A stretch of 64,000 bases of DNA, from contig OY848927.1 in the NCBI GenBank assembly GCA_963693285.1, forward strand, positions 5,012,643 through 5,076,642. Direction: 5' to 3'. The notes beneath the pieces were generated by a model. The model was not told the origin of the DNA, did no database searches, and saw only the letters and a program-made list of their open reading frames with translations. Position 1 is the stretch's first letter. Each line of letters begins with the position of its first letter. Made by a program: the position numbers and the translations under genes. Below, one piece after another: positions 32,389-42,597 of the stretch. The stretch comes from Xestospongia muta (lineage: Eukaryota; Porifera; Demospongiae; Haplosclerida; Petrosiidae).

Positions 32389-32559
32389 ATTTTGTTAAGA
32401 TAGTGGTATGATAGTGATGATGGGTAATGTCTCCACTTTTATAGAGGTCTCTTAAAAGTGAAACTAATTTACATGTTTGAGGAAGGACAACAGTCTAGGT
32501 CTACTGTACATATATAACAAGTGTGAGTTACTCTAAACCAATAAAATATTGACAAGTTT

Positions 32560-32870
32560 TCAATTGTTAATTATATTAGTAACAATTGTGAGTTGAGAAG
32601 TTATGTACATTTCCTCAAGACATCTGTCATTACTAAATAAACTGATAGGCCTCAACAAAGACACTGATAACCCAATATTCACCATTAATAGAGTTAGTAA
32701 CAATTGTGAGTTGAGAGGTTATGTACATTTCCTCAAGACATCTGTCATTACTAAATAACTGATAGGCCTCAATGAAGACATTGATAACCCAGTATTCACT
32801 ATTAATAGAGTCAGTAACAATTGTGAGTTGAGAGGTTATGTATATTTCTCAGAGATAACAATTACTTTGA
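32560..32870. repeat. 118-bp minisatellite, about 2.5 units
   Basis: Tandem units each carrying AGTAACAATTGTGAGTTGAG, ATGTACATTTCCTCAAGACA and AACTGATAGGCCTCAA. Confidence 0.75.
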
Positions 32871-32891
32871 AAAAAACTTAGTGGGCTATCT

Positions 32892-33189
32892 ATGGAGCAT
32901 TCTAGAGGACAAAATTAGGTATTCATACCTGATTATTAAACTGATTCTCAATTGATTCTGTAATTGATTTCATTATTGATTTGATCATTGATTCTACAAT
33001 AGATGTGTGGAGAGGACATGACCACCTACATGATCCTGACAATATTAGACCTACGGTTAAGAGTTTAGGGTTTAGGAAATGCTTTCTGTTGCTATCAGCT
33101 AAACTGTTCCCTAAACCTTAGACCCTAAGTTCACAGGCCAATATGGTTGGGATGATGTATTGACCACACCTACTCCAAACAATAGATTA
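32892..33189. mobile_element. MITE-like element, right end truncated
   Basis: The left TIR starts ATGGAGCATTCTAGAGGACA; the interior with TTTAGGGTTTAGG and the opposing CCCTAAACC is present. The right TIR is cut after CAATAGATTA and fused to a class B coding fragment. The identical junction occurs at 58519/58520. Confidence 0.7.
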
Positions 33190-33625
33190 AGCTCTAACAC
33201 CTCCTGATTGGTACAGTTTAAACTCAAGAGGACACTCCTCTGTAGAGTCAGAAATATCCAGATATGCTATTCTTGTCCATCCTCCTCCACAATTACACAA
33301 CTCCTCCATATAACAATAGACATACATTGGTCCTTTCTTACAACCAATGAGGTAATATCCAGATATACTATGAGGCCACTTGGTCTGAATTTCTGTACAT
33401 GAAATAGGAAAAAAAGAGAAGGTTCAGTGAGGCAACAAGGAGTTGAAGCACTACCAGAACAAATGATTTGACTATTTACTAGAAGAGCATTAGCAATTCC
33501 TTGAAGAGATTGAGCTAAAGACAAAGCTATAGAATCAGTTGTACCATTACAACCAATGGGGATAGAGTGACAGGTTGTCTCAAAATAGAGACAGAAAAAA
33601 ACACCAATATTCCTTTACCCAACAT
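33190..33625 (-). pseudogene. Class B N-terminal half, frameshifted
   Basis: The reading starts at ATG 33625 with a class B signal peptide shifted by an A-run change near 33594, continues through the stalk, has a second shift near 33415 (run of A), and carries DQCMSIV..-frame residues of the YVYCHMEEL region and GGWTRIAYLDISD. It stops at the MITE junction after VRA. The GGGW is altered by a change near 33288. The paralogue at 58520 is cleaner. Confidence 0.8.
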
Positions 33626-33794
33626 ATTTTGTTAAGATATAGGTATGATAGTGATGATGGACAGTGTCTCGATTTTTATAGAGGTCTCTAAAAAGCTAAA
33701 CTAGTTTGACAGGTTTGAGGAAGGATGATAATCTAGGATTATTATACATACACAACAAGTGTGAGTTACTCTAAACCAATAAAATATCTGACAA

Positions 33795-34205
33795 GTTAAC
33801 TACTAATAGAGTTAGTAACAATTGTGAGTTGAGAGGTTGTGTATATTTCCTCAAGACATCTGTCATTACTAAATAAACTGATAGGCCTCAACAAAGACAC
33901 TGATAATCCAGTATTCACTGTTAATAGAATTAGTAACAATTGTGAGTTGAGAGGTTGTGTATATTTCCTCAAGACATCTGTCCTTACTAAATAAACTGAT
34001 AGGCCTCAACAAAGACACTGATAACCCAGTATTCACTGTTAATAGAGTTAGTAACAATTGTGAGTTGAGAGGTTATGTACATTTCCTCAAGACATCTGTC
34101 CTTACTAGATAAACTGATAGGACATCAACAAAGACATTGATAACCCAGTATTCACTATTAAATAGAGTTAGTAACAATTGTGAGTTGAGATGTTATGTAC
34201 ATTTC
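33795..34205. repeat. 118-bp minisatellite, about 3.5 units
   Basis: The unit start GTTAGTAACA or ATTAGTAACA recurs at 33811, 33929, 34047 and 34167, spacing 118, 118 and 120 bp. This is the clearest measurement of the period in the window. Confidence 0.85.
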
Positions 34206-34247
34206 TCAGAGATAACAATTACTTTGAAAAAACTTAGTGGGCTATCT

Positions 34248-34525
34248 ATGGAGTGCCCTAGAGGACAAAAATAAAGTATTCATACCTGATTATTAAACTG
34301 ATTCTCAATTGATTCTGTAATTGATTTCATTTAGAGTTTAGGGTTTAGAGAACAGTTTCTATTGTTATTGACTGAAATTATTCCCTAAACACTAGGTCCT
34401 AAGTTCATAGGCCTAACATTGTTGGGATGATGTAAATGGCCACACCTACTCTAAACAATAGATTAAAAAATTGATTGAGTTAAGAATCGAGTATGAATTA
34501 TTTATTTTTGTCCTCTATGGTCCAT
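34248..34525. mobile_element. MITE-like element, internally deleted
   Basis: ATGGAGTGCCCTAGAGGACA at the left and its inverted complement near 34500-34525. It is shorter than the copy at 16550, lacking the ATTGATTTGA middle. Essentially the same as 59568-59855. Confidence 0.75.
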
Positions 34526-35617
34526 ATTATCTAATGAGGATTATGATAACAATAATATAATAACATTATATCAACATTACTTACATACATTAGAAGTCAT
34601 CAAAGACAGAGGAGATGTTTGGTAAGTTAAAATTTGTAATTCTGTATTCTCATTGTTAACAATCATGGCAAGAATTGTTGGGATGGCACAAAAATATTAA
34701 AATTGGCAAATACAACAATGATATCATACTGCCAGCATTGTGACAACAGACGCATCCCACACAGGAGGACAAGACTTAAAGTGATTCTACTATTAGAAGA
34801 ATCACTCAACAATAACCTCTATATTATTGACATTATTTCTTCCAGTAATACTTCTAATCAGCTAATGTACCCTATTATTAAAATACAATACAAAACTAAT
34901 GACCAAAAGTTTTTCTTAAAAAAAACAAACTAGTAGTTATTAAAACTATAACAATTACTTTAGCATGGTGGCAATGTGTCAATTACCTTTTCATCATCAT
35001 AAGTTAACATCCAAATAGTTCAAGCTAAATATTTTCTACTCTTGGGTTCACCTTGATGTCGACAGGCATGAAGATAACAAGTTAATGCTGAAGCTCCCAG
35101 TGTTAAGTTTCTATTAAAAGACAAACAATAGTATCTCATAGTGGTAATATAATAGAACCTCTTATAAAGAAAACAGTCTTATCAATACTGTTTGTACTCA
35201 CTTATCTTGAGTGAAGAGTTGATCCAGGAAGTCTCCCCAAAGAGCCCAAGCTTTGACCAGTCCATCATGAAGTTGTACAGCAGCACTAAATGATCTGTTA
35301 GCATCTTCAGATCTATTGTTAACAAAAGATATGAACAATAATATAATAAGAGCATATATATATATATGATATTAGTAGTTTACATAAATAATTATATCAA
35401 ATAAGGGCTCTGATAGTTCTATAATTATATAAAAGGAGATAGTTGCCAGTCTGTGCCAAAGAAGTACCTTTCAGAGCTAAAAATTCAGAAACCATTTCTT
35501 TAGAGAAGTATTTCAGATTAGTTGACCAAATAAAGTCCATAACCTATAGACACAATACAACAGATAATGTAGATGGCTATAGAATAGGCATGGCTTGTAA
35601 TTCAGTTGGTACCAGAT
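34526..35617 (-). pseudogene. Duplicated TRRAP exons (copy of 59856-61139), decayed
   Basis: This carries copies of three TRRAP exons: about 35109-34986 (CYLHACRHQ..PKSRKYLA), about 35312-35204 (SAAVQLHDGLVKAWALWGDF) and about 35560-35455 (KYFSKEMVSEFLALK). The exon encoding TLAETLDKYYMGIPPMHWLP in the source (60316-60252) is largely deleted: only the sequence near its acceptor remains at about 34860. The splice donor of the 35455 exon is removed by a deletion of about 17 bp, and Glu in FIESTN becomes Trp. Homology ends near 35617. No upstream exons exist, so it cannot make TRRAP. Confidence 0.9.
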
Positions 35618-36135
35618 TGACAGGTTTATCATAGTGTATTTGTTAGTGGTTTTTGTACAGTTTTTGAGGTGGAGTAGACAATGTACCAGACACAATTATT
35701 ACTAGATAAACTGATAACTATTGAATGAGAGAAGAAACTAAATATTAGTTTCATAGATAAGTCTCTATCTGATAAATACAGAATGGGAACACTGATAATT
35801 CAGTGAACTTAGATAACTGTTAATAGAACAGAAAATAGATATGAGTTGAAAGGACGTGTATATTTCTCACTACATCAAGAAAATGGAGACTTGAATTAAA
35901 ATCTATTTTTTAAGTAGCTGACATGAGGTTATTTAATTTTAGTAAAGCAAACTATGATTTGGAAATAAGGATTGAATTGGATGTGGTCATGAAATTAGTA
36001 AACAAGTCACAATTTTTTAAATTGCTAAATTTGTAGCAAATAGAAACAAATCACATTATTTTTAGATTTTAAGGGACACACTATAATATACATGAAGTAA
36101 TCACTAATTATTCCAATCACAGTCATAATAACATT
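35618..36135. repeat. Class C intergenic repeat, no gene
   Basis: Shared with 50660-51160 and 52460-52903 (upstream flank of one class C copy running into the 3' flank of the next). No coding content. Confidence 0.65.
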
Positions 36136-37313
36136 TCATTTCACATAGATCTCATAGTAATTAACAGGAACATCCTTATTGTCTGTGCCTTCATTTCCAC
36201 AAACTCTCAACCCAATATATTCAGTTTTAGGAGACTGGATGGTCTACCATGGGAGATCAGTGACTTGACAACATGATTGTTCAATTGTTGAGCATCCCTT
36301 CCTGTCCCAGAGAGGATCAGTAGTATAGAGTTTAACTTGCTAATAAATCTCTGGATTACTAGATTCACAGAAATAATCATTACCAACAAAAGGCTGGACA
36401 GTTTATGTAGAACCTTGAGTACAGGGATAATTATAAATTGAGTTTTGGACGTTATCACAAAGTCCAGCTATAAATGTCCAGATATGTTGAACCATGTGTG
36501 AGACTAATACCATCAACATTGTTAATATTGTAATATCCTGTTCTACGACTGCTAGAACTACTAATCGCATCTGATGATCCATACTGATACCCCACTATCC
36601 TACCACACACCTGAGAGTAACTGATACTAAAAGAAGGAAACTTAACTGACTGACAACTACCACTGTTTGAACTCTGTCTTCCACAAGCTCTAACACCTCC
36701 TAACTGGTACGGTCTAAACCCAGGACACTCCTCTGTAGAGTCAGACATATTGAGGTAGGCTACCCTCATCCATCCTCCAGAACCACATATATTTTCCATG
36801 ACGAGTATGACCATGGTTATCAGCTATGATGTAATAGTCTGAGGGACTATGTGGCCAGTAGGTCTTGATCTCTTCACATAAATGGAGAAGAGGAGAGGAA
36901 TGATAACCTTGAAGGAGAAGTTGGTTGATATTTTTGGTGAGGTTTTCAATACTCTCTTGATTTGCAAGCACAATGATAGCTACATTATCTAGTTTGTTAT
37001 CAAGTTTAGTAATGGCAGACAAGATAGCTTTCCCTTGTTTAGTAACATCTCTATATAATGAAGCACATGTGGAATAGTTTAAGATATTTTCACAATTTGA
37101 GGAAGAACTAGTGTTCAGTACATGAGCAGTCAAGGAACTGATGGTGAATGACAGCAAGGCAATATCTTTAGAGTAATTAGCTCCCATTTTGCTGACTTCA
37201 TCACTAACTTCTATTAGGTCAGAGTAAAGAGATGAGGATGGATATCCCATATGAGAATCACGTATCATCACATTAACCAACAGTAGAAGAATAAATATTG
37301 GTTTAGTCTCCAT
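36136..37313 (-). pseudogene. Class C family gene, frameshifted
   Basis: The N-terminal 190 codons from ATG 37313 are good: signal peptide METKPIFILLLLVNVMIRDS, heptad-rich stalk and SPSDYYIIADNHGHTRH. A 14-bp deletion near 36799 removes YCHMEN-region bases and shifts the frame. The middle (36455-36814) reads GGWMRVAYLNMSDSTEECPG and VCGRIVGYQYGSSDAISSSS. Further shifts occur near 36490 and 36245, and a stop lies near 36340. It ends at 36136 with a YYEIYVK-type end. Confidence 0.85.
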
Positions 37314-37504
37314 TTTATCTTGTGTTAGTGTAAAACCTAATGATCATCAACCTGATCACAAAGGAATAATACTGTCAGTTTGTATGTAGAGTAAGCAATG
37401 ATGAGTTTAGAAGTTATGAAAATTTCTCTGAAGACATACAATAACTACAAGTCTAAACTTACAAAAGATAAAAAATGTTATTAGTAGAGGCGATAAGGTT
37501 GTCA

Positions 37505-37677
37505 AAGCACTACCAGAACAACTGGTTTGACTATTTACTAGAAGAGCATTAGCAATTCCTTGAAGAGATTGAGCTAAAGACAAAGCTATAGAATCAGTTG
37601 TACCATTACAACCAATGGGGATAGAGTGACAGGTAGTCTCAACATAGAGACTGAGGAAATATTCCTTTAGCCAACAT
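37505..37677 (-). pseudogene. Class B N-terminal fragment
   Basis: From ATG 37677 it reads the class B start (with a 7-bp loss in the signal peptide near 37650), then SIPIGCNGTTDSIALSLAQS, and stops near 37505 where similarity ends. A relic beside the class C pseudogene. Confidence 0.7.
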
Positions 37678-38675
37678 ATTATGTAAAATAGTAGTATGAT
37701 AGTGATGATGTTAAGTATATTTTGGTAGAGGTTAATTACATCAATTTTTATTGCCTGAGACGCAAAGTAAACCAGAAAGTCCTATATATAATTGTTTGAT
37801 AATATGGTAACATAACTTGTATTGTATTATAGTATAGTATTAAAACATAGGAGTATTATAAGTTGAGAGGTTATATATATTTCCCAACAGAACACAGGTG
37901 AACTGATAAAATACTGAATAGGATCAAATTCTGCTATTTCAGTGATCCTAGATAACGGTTAATTGTGAGTAGAGAGGTTATGTAAATCTCTCAGTAACTA
38001 TCCTTCAAATTAAAATGGCTTGAATAATTCAGTATTTACTAAACAATAGACAAGAGGGTCATTTATACCTCATATCAACTATTTTAACAAATTTAATAAT
38101 AAGCATTGAAATGTTATGTGGCTGTAAAAGCAGATGAGTTGCTAAATTAATTGCAAATAAGACTGTTCTTGAAAATTACTTAACACACAATAGATCTACA
38201 TAGTCCTCATAAAATATATAGCACATTATCAATATTACCATATTACTACTGTTCTATTAATATAATGTGAAAGGTTAATGGATTACTAAACAAACTTATA
38301 TTTAGTAACAATCAAGTAAACCAAACAAGACATTTCAGCTAAAGAGTATAACATAACACACACATTGTCATCATATAATTTTAAAAGTCATGATGGTTAT
38401 TTAATATATAGAGCTCATAGTAATTAACAGGGACATCCTCATTGTTTGTGCCTTCATCTCCACAAAGTCTCATCTCTAGTAAAGCAAACTATAATTTGGC
38501 AATAAGAGTTGGGTGTGATCATGAAATTACTAGATAGGTCACAAACTAGAGTAGTTTAAAATTGCTAAATTTGCAGCAAATAAAACAAATCACATTATTT
38601 TTAGATTTTAAGGGAAACAACATAATATGCATGAAGTAGTCACTATTTAATCCAAATTATAGTCATAATGATGTC
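37678..38675. other. Mostly unique AT-rich DNA with one small family relic
   Basis: 37690-38390 shows little similarity to the rest of the window; no ORF or RNA gene is supported. 38400-38477 (minus) is a scrap of a family C-terminus (the CGDEGTNNEDVPVNYYEL region), joined at about 38478 to the class C 3' flank. Confidence 0.55.
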
Positions 38676-39866
38676 TTATTTCACATAGATCTCATAGTAA
38701 TTAACAGGGACATCCTCATCAGTAGTTTTCTGATCTGCACATACCCTCAACTCAATATAGTCAGTAGTCGGAGACTGTATCATCTTGTGAAACCATGGGA
38801 GACCAGTGACTTGACAACATGATTGTTCAATTGCTGAGCATCCATTCTTGTCCCACAGAGGATCAGCAGTATAGACTTTAGCTTGCCATTGCCCTTGAGT
38901 ATCTGGGCTACCAGATTCACAGAAGTAGTCATTGCCAATAAAAGACTGGACAGTTTGTGTACTACCTTGAGTACAGGGACAATTGTCAGAAGAAGATTGG
39001 TCATTATCGGAATATCCACCCATAAATGTCCAGATATGTTGACGAGGAGATCCACGTGTGAGACTAATACCATCAACATAGTCACTGTTGATATCGTTAT
39101 GTCCTGTTCCATGTATATGGCTTACTGCATCAGGTGATCCATATTGATAACCTACTAACTTACCACATACCTGAGAGTAGTTACCATAAGAAGGAAACTT
39201 AACTGACTGACAACCACCACTGTTTGAACTCTGTCTTCCACAAGCTCTAACACCTTCTGACTGGTACAGTCTAAACCCTGGAGGACACTCCTCAGTAGAG
39301 TCAGACATATCCAGATATGCTATTCTTGTCCATCCTCCTCCAGAACTACACAACTCCTGCATATAACAATAGACATGTTGTGTCTCTCCATCAGGTGTTA
39401 CTATCTGGTACATACCAGAAGGAGTGTTTGGGTGTTTCTTCTTGATACCTTGACATGATGTAGGAAGAGGAGAGAGAGAGGAGTCATTATGTAATTCCAG
39501 GAGGTCTTCCACTAGTAGGAGGACATCATTGATAGCTCCAGCATTAGTTGTAGTGGTATTTTTGAGATGAGAGAGTGTAGTGACAATGTTGTCCAATTTT
39601 TGTATAACATGTTGTATGAGTTGTGTGTTATTATTTGTAGTATTGATGAGTTTATTAAGTAGATGAGTAGTGTTATCTCCTGGAGTTGTTATTGGTTGTT
39701 GTGTATTAGTAATGTCCTTGTTAGTACATGTAGTACAGGCTGCAGTACAGGTGTTGTTGTTAGCATCAAAGGTAAGAGCTAAGTTAGTAGTAGAGACATG
39801 ATGGAACAAGGTACTAGTAAGAAGGAGGAGAACAAAGAGGTAGTAGGTTGGTAACAATATCTTCAT
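38676..39866 (-). CDS. Chimeric A/C secreted fibrinogen-like protein (396 aa)
   Basis: This is an intact single-exon ORF. Promoter, signal peptide (MKILLPTYYLFVLLLL), stalk and fibrinogen-like start are class A. The last third (KNGCSAIEQSCCQVTGLPWF, then KMIQSPTTDYIELRVC, YYEIYVK) and the 3' flank are class C. The variable loop is SHIHGTGHNDINSDY and the CPC module YSDNDQSSSDNCPC. The exchange probably lies in the SFIGNDYFCESG region, which is conserved in all classes. All conserved cysteines are retained. Secreted, function unknown. Confidence 0.85.
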   Translation of the reverse strand: MKILLPTYYLFVLLLLTSTLFHHVSTTNLALTFDANNNTCTAACTTCTNKDITNTQQPITTPGDNTTHLLNKLINTTNNNTQLIQHVIQKLDNIVTTLSHLKNTTTTNAGAINDVLLLVEDLLELHNDSSLSPLPTSCQGIKKKHPNTPSGMYQIVTPDGETQHVYCYMQELCSSGGGWTRIAYLDMSDSTEECPPGFRLYQSEGVRACGRQSSNSGGCQSVKFPSYGNYSQVCGKLVGYQYGSPDAVSHIHGTGHNDINSDYVDGISLTRGSPRQHIWTFMGGYSDNDQSSSDNCPCTQGSTQTVQSFIGNDYFCESGSPDTQGQWQAKVYTADPLWDKNGCSAIEQSCCQVTGLPWFHKMIQSPTTDYIELRVCADQKTTDEDVPVNYYEIYVK

Positions 39867-39918
39867 GATGAGTGATAGTAGAAGGTAGTAGTAATGTTGA
39901 GGTTATAGTGATGATGTT

Positions 39919-39956
39919 GTTTATATACTGTTGAGGGAACATGACCACTGATGTCA
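39919..39956 (-). promoter_or_regulatory. Class A promoter: TATA plus decayed CRE
   Basis: TATATAAAC at 39927-39919 (minus) and TGATGTCA (plus strand) at 39949-39956, at standard class A spacing to ATG 39866. Confidence 0.65.
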
Positions 39957-40531
39957 GAACTAGAAAGATGTGACTAGTGACATGAGAAATATTCTTGACA
40001 AAATGAGAGGTATTTATTAGTTGTTTAATTGTTACTATGATTACATTTTGTGGTAAAACATTTTACGTTTGTAGTACTATGTTATTTTAGAAATATACAT
40101 TTCTTTTAAGTCAACAAACTTATAATTATTGACCTGATAATTAGTACATACAGTTAAAATCTCATATTGTCTGAAACATGTGGCCACTTGATCCTGTTAA
40201 TACTATTAGTTAGTACTAAATTAGTACTTCTATTCTCAAAATTTAAGAAATAATTTTTTTCACCAAATCAACCTACTCATGACTGATACACATTACTTTT
40301 AATATTATCCACTCAGTGAAGAAGACTAGATTAACAAAACAGCTGACTTTATAAAAAAGACCATTTTAAAAAAAAATTGTAAGAAAAATCTACCAAATAT
40401 AATGAAATTGTATTAGTATAACAACAGCATATGTTAATTATTATCAAACTAAATCAAAATACCTACAACAACAACATTATATTTATTATGATAGTGTCTG
40501 CATGTAGTCTAGTAATGTATTAAAGAAGTGT
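39957..40531. repeat. Class A 5' flank joined to class A 3' flank, no gene
   Basis: 39957-40150 is a shortened 5' flank; 40150-40531 is the 3' flank of the next class A copy. No ORF supported. Confidence 0.65.
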
Positions 40532-41215
40532 TTATTTAATGTATATCTCATAGTAATTAACAGGGACATCCTCATTATCAGGTTCTTGATCTGCACATAC
40601 TCTCATCTCAAGATAGTCAGTAGTGGTAGAGTTAAGGACCTTTTGAAACCATGGGAGACCAGAAACTTGACAACAAGTTTGTTCGATAGAACCACACCCA
40701 TTACCATCCCAGAGAGGATCAGCTGTGTAGAATGTAGAAAGACTAAATGTACCGTTAGTACTTGGGTTTCCAGATTCGCAAAAATAGTCATTTCCAATAA
40801 ATGAAGGTATAGTAGAATTTTGAAGGCTACCTTGAGAGCCGGAACAAATGTAACAACCATCACTGTAAAAGCTAGCCTCTATAAGTCCAGCCATAAATGT
40901 CCAAATATGTTGACGAGGAGAACCATGTGTGAGACTGACACCATCAACATAATCTCTATTGATATCATTATGTTCTGTTCCAAGAGTATTGTCCACAGCA
41001 TCAGGTGTTCCATGTTGATATCCCACTACCCTACCACATACCTGAGTGTAATTGATGCCATTAGAAGAGAACTTAACTGACTGACAACCAGCACTGTTTG
41101 AACTCTGTCTCCCACAAGCTCTAACACCTCCTGATTGGTACAGTCTAAACCCAGAAGGACACTCTCATGACAATAGATATAGGATGGTTCTTTCTTACTA
41201 CCAATGTGGTATTAT
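40532..41215 (-). pseudogene. Class A family gene, N-terminal half lost
   Basis: An open C-terminal half from LYQSGGVRACGRQSSNSAGC (near 41150) through VVGYQHGTPDAVDNTLGTEH, LIEASFYSDGCYIC, FIGNDYFCESGNPSTN and the YYEIYIK end at 40532. CPC reads CSG (ICSGSQG), losing a cysteine. Just upstream, the reading changes to a few class B residues (KKEPSYIYCH, about 41215-41163). Signal peptide, stalk and GGGWT are absent, so no secreted product is possible from this copy. Confidence 0.8.
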
Positions 41216-41559
41216 TCCTTGGCAATACAAGGGGAAACTAGGAGGCTTCTTCAAGAGTAAGCATATGTGAAATTAATACCATCAGTATTATAGTAGGAAT
41301 TAATTTTGTTATGATTAGGACCAACAGTTAATATTGACAAGGATAGATTGTGTCTGGTAATCTTTACTGATAACCTAACTATCCTAGATCAATTCACTAG
41401 ATCACCTAAATAACCAAAATATTATTCCAAACTTGAGCTAATGTAAGAGAAATGGAAGGAAAACTACAAAATAGTAATCATCAAAATACAATTCCTACAA
41501 AAAGTTTGTATAAACTTGAAAAAAGTGAATTCATTTCAAATTAATTCGATCAAAATGTT
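41216..41559. other. Degenerate family remnants and unique DNA
   Basis: About 41260-41380 retains faint class B loop similarity (the NSYYTDGINF and NHN-like codons), heavily mutated. The rest is AT-rich with no feature I can support. Confidence 0.45.
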
Positions 41560-42534
41560 TTATTTAACATATATCTCATAATAACTAACAGGGACATCCT
41601 CATCCCAAGTAGACTGATCTCCACACACCCTCATCTCAATGTAGTCGTTAGTAGGAAACTGAATGGTCTTGTGGAACCATGGGAGACCATGAGCATGACA
41701 ACATAATTGTTCAATTGTTGAGCATCCCTTCTTGTCCCAGAGAGGATCAGCTATATAGAGTTTAGATTGCCAATAAGTATCTGGATTACCAGATTCACAG
41801 AAGTAGTCAGTACCAATAAAAGACTGGACAGTTTGTGTAGTACCATGAGCACAGGGACAATTGGCAGTTGATCGTTGTTTATTTTCAAAAGTTCCAGCCA
41901 TAAATGTCCAAACATGTTGACGAGGAGAACCATGTGTGAGACTGACTCCATCAACATAATCACTATTGATATCATGATGTCCTGTTCCAAAGTCAGCGTT
42001 TATAGCATCTGGTGACCTATACTGATACCCCATTATCCTACCACACACCTGAGAGTAACTGATACTATAAGAAGGAAACTTAACTGACTGACAACTACCA
42101 CTGCTTGAAGTCTGTCTTCCACAAGCTCTAACACCTCCTGACTGGTACAGTTTAAACCCAGGAGGACACTCTTCTGCAGAGTCAGACATATTGAGGTAGG
42201 CTATCCTCATCCATCCTCCTGAACCACATATATTTTCCATATGACAATAGACATGACGAGTATGACCATGGTTGTCAGCTATGATGTAATAGTCTGAGGG
42301 ACTATGTGGCCAGTTGGTCTTGATTTCTTCACATGAGTGGAGAAGAGGAGAGGGATGATAACCTTGAAGGAGAAGTTGATTGACACTTTTTGTAAGGTTT
42401 TGAATATTCTCTTGATTACTGCGTGCTATAGACAGCAGAGCTGCCCCTTGTGTAAGGGAGAGACATCCAGTATGATTGTCACCAATAACCACGTTAACCA
42501 ACAGTAGAAATACAAACATTGCCTTAGTCTCCAT
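41560..42534 (-). CDS. Secreted fibrinogen-like protein, class C, short stalk (324 aa)
   Basis: This is an intact ORF. The signal peptide is METKAMFVFLLLVNVVIGDN. The stalk is only about 50 residues (CLSLTQGAALLSIARSNQEN, then LTKSVNQLLLQGYHPSP) because most of the heptad region present in 51162 and 52904 is deleted in frame. SCEEIKTNWPHSPSDYY leads into GGWMRIAYLNMSDS (two glycines, as is typical of class C) and a complete C-terminal domain, with INADFGTGHHDINSD and TFENKQRSTANCPC modules, the CC pair (LCCHAHGLPWFHK) and YYEIYVK. The start is supported by a TATAAAAG 56 bp upstream. Secreted, function unknown. Confidence 0.85.
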   Translation of the reverse strand: METKAMFVFLLLVNVVIGDNHTGCLSLTQGAALLSIARSNQENIQNLTKSVNQLLLQGYHPSPLLHSCEEIKTNWPHSPSDYYIIADNHGHTRHVYCHMENICGSGGWMRIAYLNMSDSAEECPPGFKLYQSGGVRACGRQTSSSGSCQSVKFPSYSISYSQVCGRIMGYQYRSPDAINADFGTGHHDINSDYVDGVSLTHGSPRQHVWTFMAGTFENKQRSTANCPCAHGTTQTVQSFIGTDYFCESGNPDTYWQSKLYIADPLWDKKGCSTIEQLCCHAHGLPWFHKTIQFPTNDYIEMRVCGDQSTWDEDVPVSYYEIYVK

Positions 42535-42589
42535 TTTATCCTCTCTAGATCTTATTGTAAAGGATAATGATCATCAATACAATCTATTT

Positions 42590-42597
42590 CTTTTATA
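42590..42597 (-). promoter_or_regulatory. Class C TATA box
   Basis: TATAAAAG on the minus strand, about 56 bp upstream of ATG 42534, in the TTTCTTTTATA (plus) context shared with class C genes at 51162 and 52904. Confidence 0.6.

Noticed and set aside
33795..34205. CRISPR array
   Set aside because: Repeats are about 118 bp with no unique spacers, and the DNA is eukaryotic.
35443..35634. Plus-strand ORF of 63 codons
   Set aside because: It is antisense to the copied TRRAP exon and intron.
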